A DNA stretch of 24,303 bases from Tritrichomonas foetus (lineage: Eukaryota > Parabasalia > Tritrichomonadida > Tritrichomonadidae). The notes under the pieces were generated by a model. It made no database searches, was not told where the DNA came from, and worked only from the letters and a program-made list of their open reading frames with translations. This document shows, one piece after another, positions 7,504-15,067 of this stretch. The translations under genes and the position numbers were made by a program. The stretch spans positions 7,909-32,211 of the forward strand of contig MLAK01001393.1 in NCBI GenBank assembly GCA_001839685.1, written 5' to 3'. Position 1 is the first letter of the stretch; every line of letters starts with the position of its first letter.

Positions 7504-8436
7504 ATGGAGAGAACAATAAATTATCATAATTCCCCAACGTTTTTGTATTGCCCTTCCTTCATTTCTTCTCACGAATTTTCTTTTCTCGACTTGAAATTCG
7601 AATCATCCAAATATTTATTTTCACATCGAGAACCAGGTCATCAATTTGTCATTGCGAATAAGGATCATTATATGTTTGCTGCTCAGGAAAAAAAAGACGA
7701 CAAATGGGAATATTCCGCAAAGTTTTTAATATCGCAATTTACTAATATTTCTCTTTATAGTAATAATAAATATGAAGCCTCTTTTCATATTCCTGAAAAT
7801 GGTCTACATGCTATTTTCTCATCCGATAGTCTCACAATTTCAAAACAAATGAGAATTGATCAATTTAATTCTTTATTCATTGTCAAAGTTGGGAAGCCTA
7901 TTGAATTTCGGGCCAATTTCCAGAAAGGAACACTTGTTACAGGATGTTGTGTCAACACTGCCAAAAATTCAAGAGAAAATTCATTTTTCTATTCATATGA
8001 AAGACCAAAATTTTCATTTAGTGGTTTTATTTTATTTAATCCAATCTCAATTAAAAATTTCACAATTTCTCAGACTGTTTCTGCCAAAGAAGGACCAGTC
8101 AGAGTCGTTGGTTCGGTTTTGTTTAGTGAATCTAATAAAATATTCAGTTCTTCTATGAAATACAAAACGGAAAAACTTTTATTGGCGTTAAATGGAAAGA
8201 TGAATCTTTTCCCACAAGCAGTAAATGACATGGGAATAGGAAAAGACTCCTTTTCTTTCGCTGCTGGAACAAAATACAAATTCAAAGACTTTGTCGGAAA
8301 GCTTCTTTTCTTCAAAGATCACTGGGGAATTGGAAGCGAGTTCAGATATAAAAATCACACGATTAAGCCAACGATTTTTATGAAATATGATAAATCCCAA
8401 ATTGGATGCAAACTGTGGTTTGAATCTAAAGATTAA
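7504..8436 (+). CDS. VDAC/Tom40-like outer-membrane beta-barrel (mitochondrial porin fold), candidate
   Basis: A 310-aa protein from the ATG at 7504. A further in-frame ATG at 7408 would leave only 5 bp to the divergent gene and adds an uncharacteristic N-terminus, so it is rejected. The protein is a succession of short alternating hydrophobic/polar strands with no helical membrane span, signal peptide or coiled coil, and its size suits the 19-strand mitochondrial porin fold (VDAC about 280, Tom40 about 300-350 residues). The C-terminal third (GTKYKF..., then GIGSEFRY, TIKPTIFMKYD) follows the usual strand pattern of that family. The last strand, Q299-I-G301-C-K-L304-W-F306, fits the beta-signal (polar-x-G-x-x-hydrophobic-x-hydrophobic) used for insertion by the SAM/Sam50 machinery. 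In an anaerobic protist the expected location is the hydrogenosome or mitosome outer membrane. Whether it is a metabolite channel or a protein-import pore cannot be decided here. Confidence 0.6.
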   Translation: MERTINYHNSPTFLYCPSFISSHEFSFLDLKFESSKYLFSHREPGHQFVIANKDHYMFAAQEKKDDKWEYSAKFLISQFTNISLYSNNKYEASFHIPENGLHAIFSSDSLTISKQMRIDQFNSLFIVKVGKPIEFRANFQKGTLVTGCCVNTAKNSRENSFFYSYERPKFSFSGFILFNPISIKNFTISQTVSAKEGPVRVVGSVLFSESNKIFSSSMKYKTEKLLLALNGKMNLFPQAVNDMGIGKDSFSFAAGTKYKFKDFVGKLLFFKDHWGIGSEFRYKNHTIKPTIFMKYDKSQIGCKLWFESKD

Positions 8437-8769
8437 TTAAATTGTTTTGTATCAAAGACAAAGAAAATTTTGTTAAACTTTTTTCTTTTAATGAGCTCTG
8501 TTTTTTATTTGTGATGTTATACTTGTTTATGATGATTAATTATTTATTATTGATCAAATCTTTTCATTGGATTGAACAAAAGTACTTGTTAGCGATCATT
8601 CCAGTCATCTTTCCTTGAATATTTTAATATTACATTAATAATTAATCATAGTGAATTCATTTTTCATGATCGAATTACGATAATATCACCGTTGAATTGG
8701 GGCCATATATATATTGAATATAAATTGAATGGCAACGAGATTTTCTATTTTTCCGAATTTTGAATCACA
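8437..8769. other. AT-rich spacer between barrel and ubiquitin-like genes
   Basis: This 333-bp stretch holds the 3' region of the barrel gene (TAATTAAA directly at the stop) and the promoter region of the ubiquitin-like gene. ACCGTT (AACGGT on the other strand) lies at 8698-8703, about 70 bp before the next ATG, and an ATATATAT tract lies at 8703-8715 or so. I see no gene. Confidence 0.5.
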
Positions 8770-9105
8770 ATGAGTTCCAAACGCATTCTCAAAGTTAAAG
8801 TTGTGACTGGATCAATTCATTATTACCAAGCTTACAAGAACGAAACAATTCGCGATTTGCAAGATTACCTCGAAAAAGTGTATCATTACGAATCAAGCAA
8901 ATTAACTTTCAAAGGAAAAGATGTCCATCTTGACCAGAAACTTTCAGAGTATTTGGATGAAGCCGACACTTTGGTGTGCTTCGTCAAAGTTACGAATACA
9001 AAATTTACCAGGAAAATCAAAACCCAGCCTCAAAGGCACGGATTCAATCTCATCCCCGACCCGCGCGACATCGACTTGCCTCCAAGACCAGAACTACAAA
9101 CATGA
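8770..9105 (+). CDS. Ubiquitin-like (beta-grasp) protein without diglycine
   Basis: A 111-aa protein. Residues 6-75 follow the ubiquitin-like pattern: strand LKVKVVTG, strand IHYYQAY, helix TIRDLQDYLEKVY, the strand plus turn KLTFKGKDVHLD (where ubiquitin has LIFAGKQLEDG), a short L-x-E-Y-L-D element, then TLVCFVKV as the last strand. The C-terminal 36 residues are basic then Pro-rich (NLIPDPRDIDLPPRPE) and contain no Gly-Gly, so it is not expected to be conjugated. It may be an adaptor or docking module. The start is the first ATG; the codons are rich in C-ending forms (AAC, TTC, ATC), unlike the flanks. No closer family is recognised. Confidence 0.7.
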   Translation: MSSKRILKVKVVTGSIHYYQAYKNETIRDLQDYLEKVYHYESSKLTFKGKDVHLDQKLSEYLDEADTLVCFVKVTNTKFTRKIKTQPQRHGFNLIPDPRDIDLPPRPELQT

Positions 9106-9176
9106 AACAGCGGAATTATACATTTTTATTAATATTTGTTGTATCTGTTTGTATTGAAAGATTGAATGGTAATTAA

Positions 9177-9567
9177 ACATGTTTAGGGTACGCTCTTTTG
9201 ATTTGCTTGTCATAGATGCGCATATACATTGACCAATTATCAATAATCAATTATATGATTTTTATTCAAACTATTTTGTAATTAACTAAACTATCCTTAT
9301 GCTATAATTGTGAGCTTATACATGTTGTAACATTTTATTTATTTTATTAATGATGTTGTAAAAATGTTATTTCCTCATCTTCGAATGTGAATCATTAGAT
9401 ATTTAATTATTCTTAACAATATAAATAAATATTCATTTATAGTGTTTATATAATGGAAATAATGCATAAAAATATGAAAAAATTGAAAAATAAACAAGAT
9501 AATTCTAATATCAATGAATCTAGTTTGATTGACCAAATATGTTGCCAAAAGTTAACCAATCCTAACG
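9177..9567. other. AT-rich spacer with two GACCAA elements
   Basis: About 390 bp without a gene. It carries ATTGACCAATTAT at 9228-9240 and the exact ATTGACCAAATAT at 9528-9540, followed by TGTTGCCAAAAG (9540-9551), a 12-mer also present in the 4657-4679 hairpin. The rest is AT-rich sequence in which I see nothing. Confidence 0.4.
9528..9540 (+). promoter_or_regulatory. ATTGACCAAATAT element upstream of Myb-domain gene
   Basis: Exact second copy of the 13-mer at 6206-6218, 40 bp before the ATG at 9568. Downstream, TAACGAT overlaps the ATG (9563-9569) and resembles the Myb recognition element TAACGATA described for Trichomonas promoters, although its overlap with the start codon makes a role there uncertain. 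Confidence 0.35.
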
Positions 9568-10539
9568 ATGACAGAGCCTTGGACAGAAGACGAAGATTTT
9601 TATCTTTCACAAGGTTTTGCAATCTTCCATGATGAAAAGCAAGACAATTGGTCGAAAATTCGAGCTCACTTTCCTTTTAAGGAATCTCGCAAACCGAGCG
9701 ACTTACAAGAAAGATGGCGAGTTTTATCAGATCAACTCGAGACAGAAGACCAAGGCACGCTAGAGAGAATAAAATCAGCTTCCAAGTTGCACGCCCAAAC
9801 ATGGACATACAATTACGAACCGACAACTCCGCTTCCAGATATTTTCGAATTTCAAGAACAGTTTAAAAACCTTCCGTCACTCGCAATGAAAACTCAATTC
9901 ATCGAAGCTTCAAATTCCCGCGCTACGAACGAAAATCAGAATATCAATGAAATGTGTTTAAATAATCAATTTGATGCAGTCAGTATTAAAAAAATTGTCC
10001 AGGATGTTTTAAATAAACTCGTTGATGATGAAACCCTCAAGTCCACCTTAATGCGCGAATTCAAAGGAGCGTTATCTCAAAAGGGTAGAGAATTCGCATA
10101 TGAAGACATTGAAAGAAAGATAAAAATAATCAACGAAATGACTGACCAACAAATGGCAGAAAATGAAGTCGTCATTTTACTTGATTATTTCGATAAAATT
10201 TTCTTAGGGCTGAATAACCGTCTTAAAGCCCAAAGGCCTCCAAACACTTCAGCAGAACTCATTGATGATATTCTCAATATTCTCATGGCACTTTACGATA
10301 AAGTGAAACCTTTGCCAAATCCTAACCCACCACTAATCCAATTTTTCCGTGATTTTTATCAGAAATATATGAGTGCTTTTTCAAATATATTCAGCCAGAT
10401 TTACCAGGAAATCATTCGTAATCCTGAACTATATAAGAAAGTGATGGAAATTATCAAACGAGTTGACAAACATAATGAACTGGATAAATACCTTCCACCA
10501 CAACTCAAACAGTTTCTTTTACAAATGAAGCAGCTTTGA
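9568..10539 (+). CDS. Myb/SANT-domain protein
   Basis: A 323-aa protein. Residues 2-55 resemble a single Myb/SANT repeat with the three regularly spaced tryptophans W5, W28 and W50, the acidic WTEDED start and a QERW recognition-helix end. The loop between helices 1 and 2 (DEKQDNW) is normal; the loop before the third helix is longer than in classical Myb repeats (FPFKESRKPSD). The rest is predicted mostly helical and acidic/polar, with Pro-rich breaks (about 240-260, NPNPP), and I recognise no domain in it. Trichomonads have many Myb-like regulators that bind core promoters, so a DNA-binding or chromatin role is inferred. The QERW end also recalls MCRS1-type N-terminal domains, but no FHA domain is present. 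The start is the only plausible ATG. Confidence 0.78.
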   Translation: MTEPWTEDEDFYLSQGFAIFHDEKQDNWSKIRAHFPFKESRKPSDLQERWRVLSDQLETEDQGTLERIKSASKLHAQTWTYNYEPTTPLPDIFEFQEQFKNLPSLAMKTQFIEASNSRATNENQNINEMCLNNQFDAVSIKKIVQDVLNKLVDDETLKSTLMREFKGALSQKGREFAYEDIERKIKIINEMTDQQMAENEVVILLDYFDKIFLGLNNRLKAQRPPNTSAELIDDILNILMALYDKVKPLPNPNPPLIQFFRDFYQKYMSAFSNIFSQIYQEIIRNPELYKKVMEIIKRVDKHNELDKYLPPQLKQFLLQMKQL

Positions 10540-10634
10540 ATGATGTTCAAAAAAAAGAAGTGTATTTGTGATGGGCATACATTAACTTTTATTTCTATTT
10601 TATAATTGTTAAACTTAAATTTTTATAGACATTT

Positions 10635-10636
<2 letters not shown>

Positions 10637-10680
<44 letters not shown>
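10637..10680 (+). repeat. Homopolymer tract of 44 T
   Basis: An uninterrupted run of 44 T residues starts about 100 bp after the Myb-domain stop and runs directly into a 19-bp tandem array. Such a run is prone to length error in sequencing. On the minus strand it is an A44 tract. Confidence 0.95.
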
Positions 10681-10681
<1 letters not shown>

Positions 10682-10757
10682 TTTCTTTATGTGTTGTTTG
10701 TTTCTTTATGTGTTGTTTGTTTCTTTATTTGTTGTTTGTTTCTGTGTGTTATTTCTT
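10681..10757 (+). repeat. 19-bp tandem repeat, about four copies
   Basis: The unit gtttctttatgtgttgttt occurs as two identical copies (10681-10699, 10700-10718), a third with one change (10719-10737) and a degenerate fourth. It encodes only low-complexity Phe/Leu/Cys peptides in any frame and is not considered coding. Confidence 0.9.
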
Positions 10758-11141
10758 GTCCGAAATCTGGTCTTTTTTCCAATCGCAATTTTCTAATCAA
10801 GAATGTTGTTAACCTATTTCACTCTTTTTCGGATGAACATTGTGAATTTCATTATCATTTAATAACTTTAGCGAATATATTCGTTGATTCTGCAATGCTT
10901 TTTGTTATTCGGCGTAAGTTTTGATAATGTCAAGGCAAGAAAGAGAAACTATCCAAATTAACATATTCAAATTGGTGATCATTTGAACCCAACAATTATT
11001 AGAATTGGAATGTCTTAAGTTAGTATATATCTAGATTGACAATGACTTGTTTAAAATGGAGAGCAATATCTACGTCAAAAAATATATTTCAGTTCAGTGC
11101 TTCTTATGTAACTTATTACTTAGTGTTGCTTATTTCTAATG
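10758..11141. other. AT-rich spacer between two tandem arrays
   Basis: Between the 19-bp and 16-bp arrays I see no gene, only AT-rich sequence with short frames of low-complexity character. Confidence 0.5.
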
Positions 11142-11242
11142 TTTCTTATTTCTTATGTTTCTTATTTCTTATGTTTCTTATTTCTTATGTTTCTTATTTC
11201 TTATGTTTCTTATTTCTATGCTTCTTATTTCTTAGTGTTTCT
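11142..11242 (+). repeat. 16-bp tandem repeat, T/C-rich
   Basis: The unit tttcttatttcttatg is repeated exactly at 11142-11157, 11158-11173, 11174-11189 and 11190-11205, then continues with a one-base deletion and further degenerate copies to about 11242. Imperfect forms precede it from about 11100. Each unit is itself an approximate repeat of ttcttat. Confidence 0.92.
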
Positions 11243-12216
11243 TTAATGTCAATAACAAAAACACAAAAATTCAACATGTATAATTAATGAGGTAAAAATG
11301 TCTAGTTTACTTTTTATTTCAGATTAAACTCTGTTTATGTAATAGTGCCAGATAAAAGGAGTTTAGTTTTATTCTGTGAAAAGAACGACTTGACTTTATT
11401 TCATCTTGAGCAAGCAATACTACATCTCAAAACAACAGTGACTCTTTCTTTTCTCTGCTTTCCAAATTTTACTTTGGTTCTGATCAATATTTATCAAACA
11501 AACATACTGGTGGTAATATTCTCTTAGATTTTTCACCTGCATCATTTTTATTAGATGTATTCATTGATTATGAATAAATGATGCAAAATATGCATTTTAA
11601 CATGACACCAGTGAACTCTAATAAATAATAATGAACTCGAATGATACTCTTTTTTTAAAAATATCTTTTGAATTATAACTTATGAATAGCGAAAGAATAT
11701 ATATGCATCGACCAGATGCATTGATTAGATATCATTGACTTGGCCAATTTTTGAATCAAATTTCATTCGTAATAAATGGAGAATAGCATGAACATGACAA
11801 AGATTTGTTCACCAAAGTGAATTATCATGACAAAAAGAGATGGATCAAGTTTTTGTCGCCATTGATGGGCACTCAGGATATTCATTAGACAGATTCAATG
11901 AGGCAGCATTTTTCTTTTTCATTCTTCTTAAAGAAACCTGGTTATTAGCATTTTATCTAAGAAATGTATAACATTAAATTACCTGATGTGGTTATGTTGA
12001 ATCAATACAATTACAAACCTGGCGACAATTGCACATATAAGTATTATTCATTATCCATATCATTACAAGTCATAAACAAAAATAGATGATTTATCAGGAA
12101 AAGAGAGTTAACTAATAGCAGTAAGGTATACTTAGACTTTTATTTCAAAAAGCTCAAGGAAATTGGTGGAGAAAAAGGATTGTTGGAATTCGACAATTTT
12201 TAAACGTACACAAAAA
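11243..12216. other. AT-rich spacer, no confident gene
   Basis: Nearly 1 kb before the myristoylated-protein gene. There are frames without ATG (about 11345-11527) that look non-coding. One ATG frame of 43 codons lies at 11840-11971 and is listed separately. An imperfect palindromic run of GAT/ATC-rich sequence (11706-11740) lies in the middle. The promoter of the next gene is not evident. Confidence 0.5.
11840..11971 (+). CDS. Very short uncertain ORF (43 aa)
   Basis: ATG at 11840 to TAA at 11969-11971. The first half (MDQVFVAIDGHSGYSL, then DRFNEAAFF) reads like ordinary protein, with charged and small residues unusual for AT-rich noncoding sequence; the second half is hydrophobic. It may be a fragment of a decayed gene or a chance frame. 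I recognise no family. Confidence 0.2.
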   Translation: MDQVFVAIDGHSGYSLDRFNEAAFFFFILLKETWLLAFYLRNV

Positions 12217-14529
12217 ATGGGAAATCAAGAATCATCTCAATGCAGAAGCCTTGAATTTCTCATTGACGAACATAGAAACGAATTTCTAGAAGAACTATCT
12301 CGATTTACTGGAACGAATCCTTTCCCGATCGATCAAAATGCTATTAATTCGATTAAGGAATCCCAAAACTTCGTTATTTTTTCAAAGGGGTCGAATCACT
12401 CAGCATGCACATGGAACAAACTAGATTTTTCTGTATGCATTCTAACAGCTAACGATGCGCCAATTCAATTAAATCAAGGAATTTTATTTCATTTTTCGAA
12501 AATTCCATTTGCAGTGATTCATCTCGATCCAATTTCATGCGACCATTTATCCTTCTTTTTAAATAAAGCCAAATTTTTTCTCTCCAGAAAAGAATTTCTC
12601 GACCGAATTTTATTAATCATTCAAACCAATCAGCCAGATTTAATGAATTTTCTCAAAACCAAAAAATATAAACCACTTAATCATAAGCCAGCATTCGAAA
12701 TCACGAATCCGTTCAATGAACCATCATTTCAATCCGATGCACTTTTCCAGAGTAGCTCGTATGCTGCTTTCAAACGATCAAAGAATATGTTTTCAATGTC
12801 CAGTGCTTTTGACTCAGATGGACCGCCTAGAAATTCACAAGATAATTCTCAAAATCAAAACAATTCTAAACAAAAGCAGAAACAGAAAATTTTGATGAGT
12901 GTTCAAAATAAACAAAGGAACAAAGAAAAATCTCATCCAAATCAAGATCTAGATCAAAGTGATTCGAGCCTAGAATTCCTTTCTCAATCCGAAGAAGAAG
13001 ATAGCTACTCTTATTCATATTCATATTCATACTCAAAAGTTACTACTCCAAATAATAGTCAATATAATTCCAGAAATGGATATAGTAATAGGTCACCTGG
13101 ATATCTTGATTCTACATCAACAAATGTAATAAATTTAACTACAACAGAATCAGAATTTAACTATCCAAGACGAGCCAATCAAAATAATATTCCAAATAGA
13201 AAACCAGAATATAAAAATAATTCACAAATTTCGTCCAGTGATTCGTACTATGAAAATGAATTGGAAAATGAAAACATTGTTGATAAGAACAAAAGAACAA
13301 GTCGTAGTTCTGATTATAAAACATCAAAGAATGAAAGTGATCATTTAAGTAGTCTTTTTGATTTTTCAATGACAGAATCCAAAAGCAATCATCTACAATC
13401 AGGGACTTCTAATAGATCGAACAATCCTAATTACTCAAAGAAGAATTCTGGATCTCAGAAGAAGGATATGTATATTGATTTTACAGATGAATCTTCCGTC
13501 CTCAATCGTTCCAAGATTAAGAATTGGATACCAAAAGGTGATGTTCTCAGTGAGGATGATAACATTACTCTATTGACGAAGTCCGACCATCAACAAAGGA
13601 AAGTAAAGCGATCAGAAGCACAAAGCCCACGAAGACAGAAAAATAATCTTGAACAATTAAGTAGTAATTTCGATAGCACAAATGATACATCTGGTTTTTT
13701 AGGTTTACAACAAACTCATAGAAATAAACCTGGATCGAAACTACAAAAAAATCGAAATAATCAACAATCTTTAGGAAAATTAACAAGTGATTTTGATGGA
13801 AATAGTATGTCATCCAATGCTGGCATCATGAATTTTACTCACAATTTTAAGAGTTCGTCAGAAAATATCATATATTCCAATAATGATGTGTTAAGCGAAG
13901 ATGGCAATCTTTCTACATTTCACGATGATGATGATGAAGCTGAAGTTAAATCTTCTAAAATTGTACAACAACAAACGATACCTTCACCATCAATAATCAA
14001 AATTGATTTTAATCCTGAATTAGAAAGTCAATCATCTTCCAGAAGAAGCAATGCATCAAGCTCATCTAAAGCTCATTCTTCAAGCCATCAGACACCAAAC
14101 AGATCTAATCGAACAAAACGTGTACAGATTGTTTCTAATCAAGACCAAATAAAACGAAACGCTAATGATGAGTCGTTTTTAGATTCTGATCAACAAAAAC
14201 AGGGTCGAAACAAAGTTTCTGGAAACATCAACAGAAAACCACAAACAGATTCAAGACAACTTGGACACCTTAATAGTGATTTTGAAAATGACATTTCATC
14301 ATCAACTGCATCATCAAGTAAAAATGGAATTATGCATTTTACTCATGATTTCCATAGTTCATCATCAAAATCTCGACATCAAGCCATTCCAAGTCAGAAG
14401 AATAGAATGGCCACCTCAATGAAGAATTCCCATAATCGCCAGCAAGGTATCAATAGAAGACAACCAATATCCAAAACACCAACAGCAAAAAGAACAGTCA
14501 TCCAGCTTGATTATTCTGATGATTCATGA
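12217..14529 (+). CDS. Predicted N-myristoylated Ser/Asn-rich protein with repeated short linear motifs
   Basis: A 770-aa protein from the ATG at 12217. The frame is open 18 codons further upstream but with no ATG there, and this start gives MGNQESS, a canonical N-myristoylation signal (G2, S6), followed by C9 as a possible palmitoylation site. Membrane attachment is therefore predicted. Residues about 9-170 look globular with alternating hydrophobic segments; I do not recognise the fold. From about 200 the protein is low-complexity, Ser/Asn/Gln/Lys-rich and surely disordered. It includes an (SY) run at 263-273. Short motifs recur: L-x-S-x-F-D-like at 377, 478, 519 and 682; DVLSED at 442 and 557; GIM-x-FTH-x-F at 536 and 704, each about 20 residues after an LG-x-L-x-SDF. 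The C-terminus ends in an acidic LDYSDDS. This fits a membrane-tethered scaffold with multiple docking sites, which is inference. Confidence 0.85.
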   Translation: MGNQESSQCRSLEFLIDEHRNEFLEELSRFTGTNPFPIDQNAINSIKESQNFVIFSKGSNHSACTWNKLDFSVCILTANDAPIQLNQGILFHFSKIPFAVIHLDPISCDHLSFFLNKAKFFLSRKEFLDRILLIIQTNQPDLMNFLKTKKYKPLNHKPAFEITNPFNEPSFQSDALFQSSSYAAFKRSKNMFSMSSAFDSDGPPRNSQDNSQNQNNSKQKQKQKILMSVQNKQRNKEKSHPNQDLDQSDSSLEFLSQSEEEDSYSYSYSYSYSKVTTPNNSQYNSRNGYSNRSPGYLDSTSTNVINLTTTESEFNYPRRANQNNIPNRKPEYKNNSQISSSDSYYENELENENIVDKNKRTSRSSDYKTSKNESDHLSSLFDFSMTESKSNHLQSGTSNRSNNPNYSKKNSGSQKKDMYIDFTDESSVLNRSKIKNWIPKGDVLSEDDNITLLTKSDHQQRKVKRSEAQSPRRQKNNLEQLSSNFDSTNDTSGFLGLQQTHRNKPGSKLQKNRNNQQSLGKLTSDFDGNSMSSNAGIMNFTHNFKSSSENIIYSNNDVLSEDGNLSTFHDDDDEAEVKSSKIVQQQTIPSPSIIKIDFNPELESQSSSRRSNASSSSKAHSSSHQTPNRSNRTKRVQIVSNQDQIKRNANDESFLDSDQQKQGRNKVSGNINRKPQTDSRQLGHLNSDFENDISSSTASSSKNGIMHFTHDFHSSSSKSRHQAIPSQKNRMATSMKNSHNRQQGINRRQPISKTPTAKRTVIQLDYSDDS

Positions 14530-15067
14530 AATTATAAAGAAAAGAATCGTGACATAGAAGCCTTTAGAAGAGGAATATCGATTTCTTTATGCGTTATATA
14601 TCTATTTATTTGTTATTAAATATTACGTTTGAGATATTTTTTCTTGATTATATTCATAATTTTTTTTATCAATTGTGCTTTTGCTTCCATTCAATAATGA
14701 CTAATATGAGATGTCATGAAATTTCCCGAAAAACAATTCATGAGAAAAACCATGAAGTCAAAGATGTCCATATGATAAAATATTACACATTTATATAACA
14801 ACTTCAAAGGAATGCCTTTCTATTTTAAAGTGTTCATGAAATATGTTTTCTGCAGGCATTTATAAAATGTAGATTTCAAGAAACGAATCATAAATGAATT
14901 TACGCATCTTAATATAACACTAAATCTTTCAATCAAGTCGTCACATCAAAAGATGAAATATGAAACAAAAAAATAGAAAACAAGTTAATCATCAAATAGG
15001 AAGTTAATCATCAAATAGAAAGTTTTATATTTTATCAAAATCATATTATAATACACAAATAAAGGCA
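14530..15067. other. AT-rich convergent spacer
   Basis: 538 bp between two convergent stops. It holds the 3' regions of both genes and a 19-bp duplication (14982-15019). TTCATGAAATATG (14833-14845) and AAAATGTAGATTTC (14864-14877) recur almost exactly at 16582-16594 and 16631-16644. A 69-codon ATG frame (14589-14798) looks noncoding. Confidence 0.5.
14982..15019 (+). repeat. 19-bp direct tandem duplication
   Basis: aagttaatcatcaaatagg at 14982-15000 is followed directly by a copy at 15001-15019 with one difference in the last base. It lies 50 bp beyond the SWP73-like stop. Confidence 0.9.

Noticed and set aside
7403..7537. Longer minus-strand start for the histone-fold protein
   Set aside because: It would overlap the barrel coding region, and the extra residues do not belong to the fold.
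10637..11242. CRISPR-like or integron-like array
   Set aside because: The repeats are directly tandem without spacers, and the window is eukaryotic.
10606..11287. Phe/Leu/Cys-rich frames over the T-tract and tandem arrays
   Set aside because: Translation of simple repeats, with no coding character.
11345..11527. 60-codon frame
   Set aside because: No ATG start and composition like AT-rich noncoding DNA.
12163..12216. 18-codon upstream extension (TTG start) of the myristoylated protein
   Set aside because: No ATG, and the internal ATG creates a canonical myristoylation signal.
14589..14798. 69-codon ATG frame
   Set aside because: Ile/Tyr/Phe-dominated as expected from AT-rich sequence; no recognisable motif. 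A small gene cannot be fully excluded.
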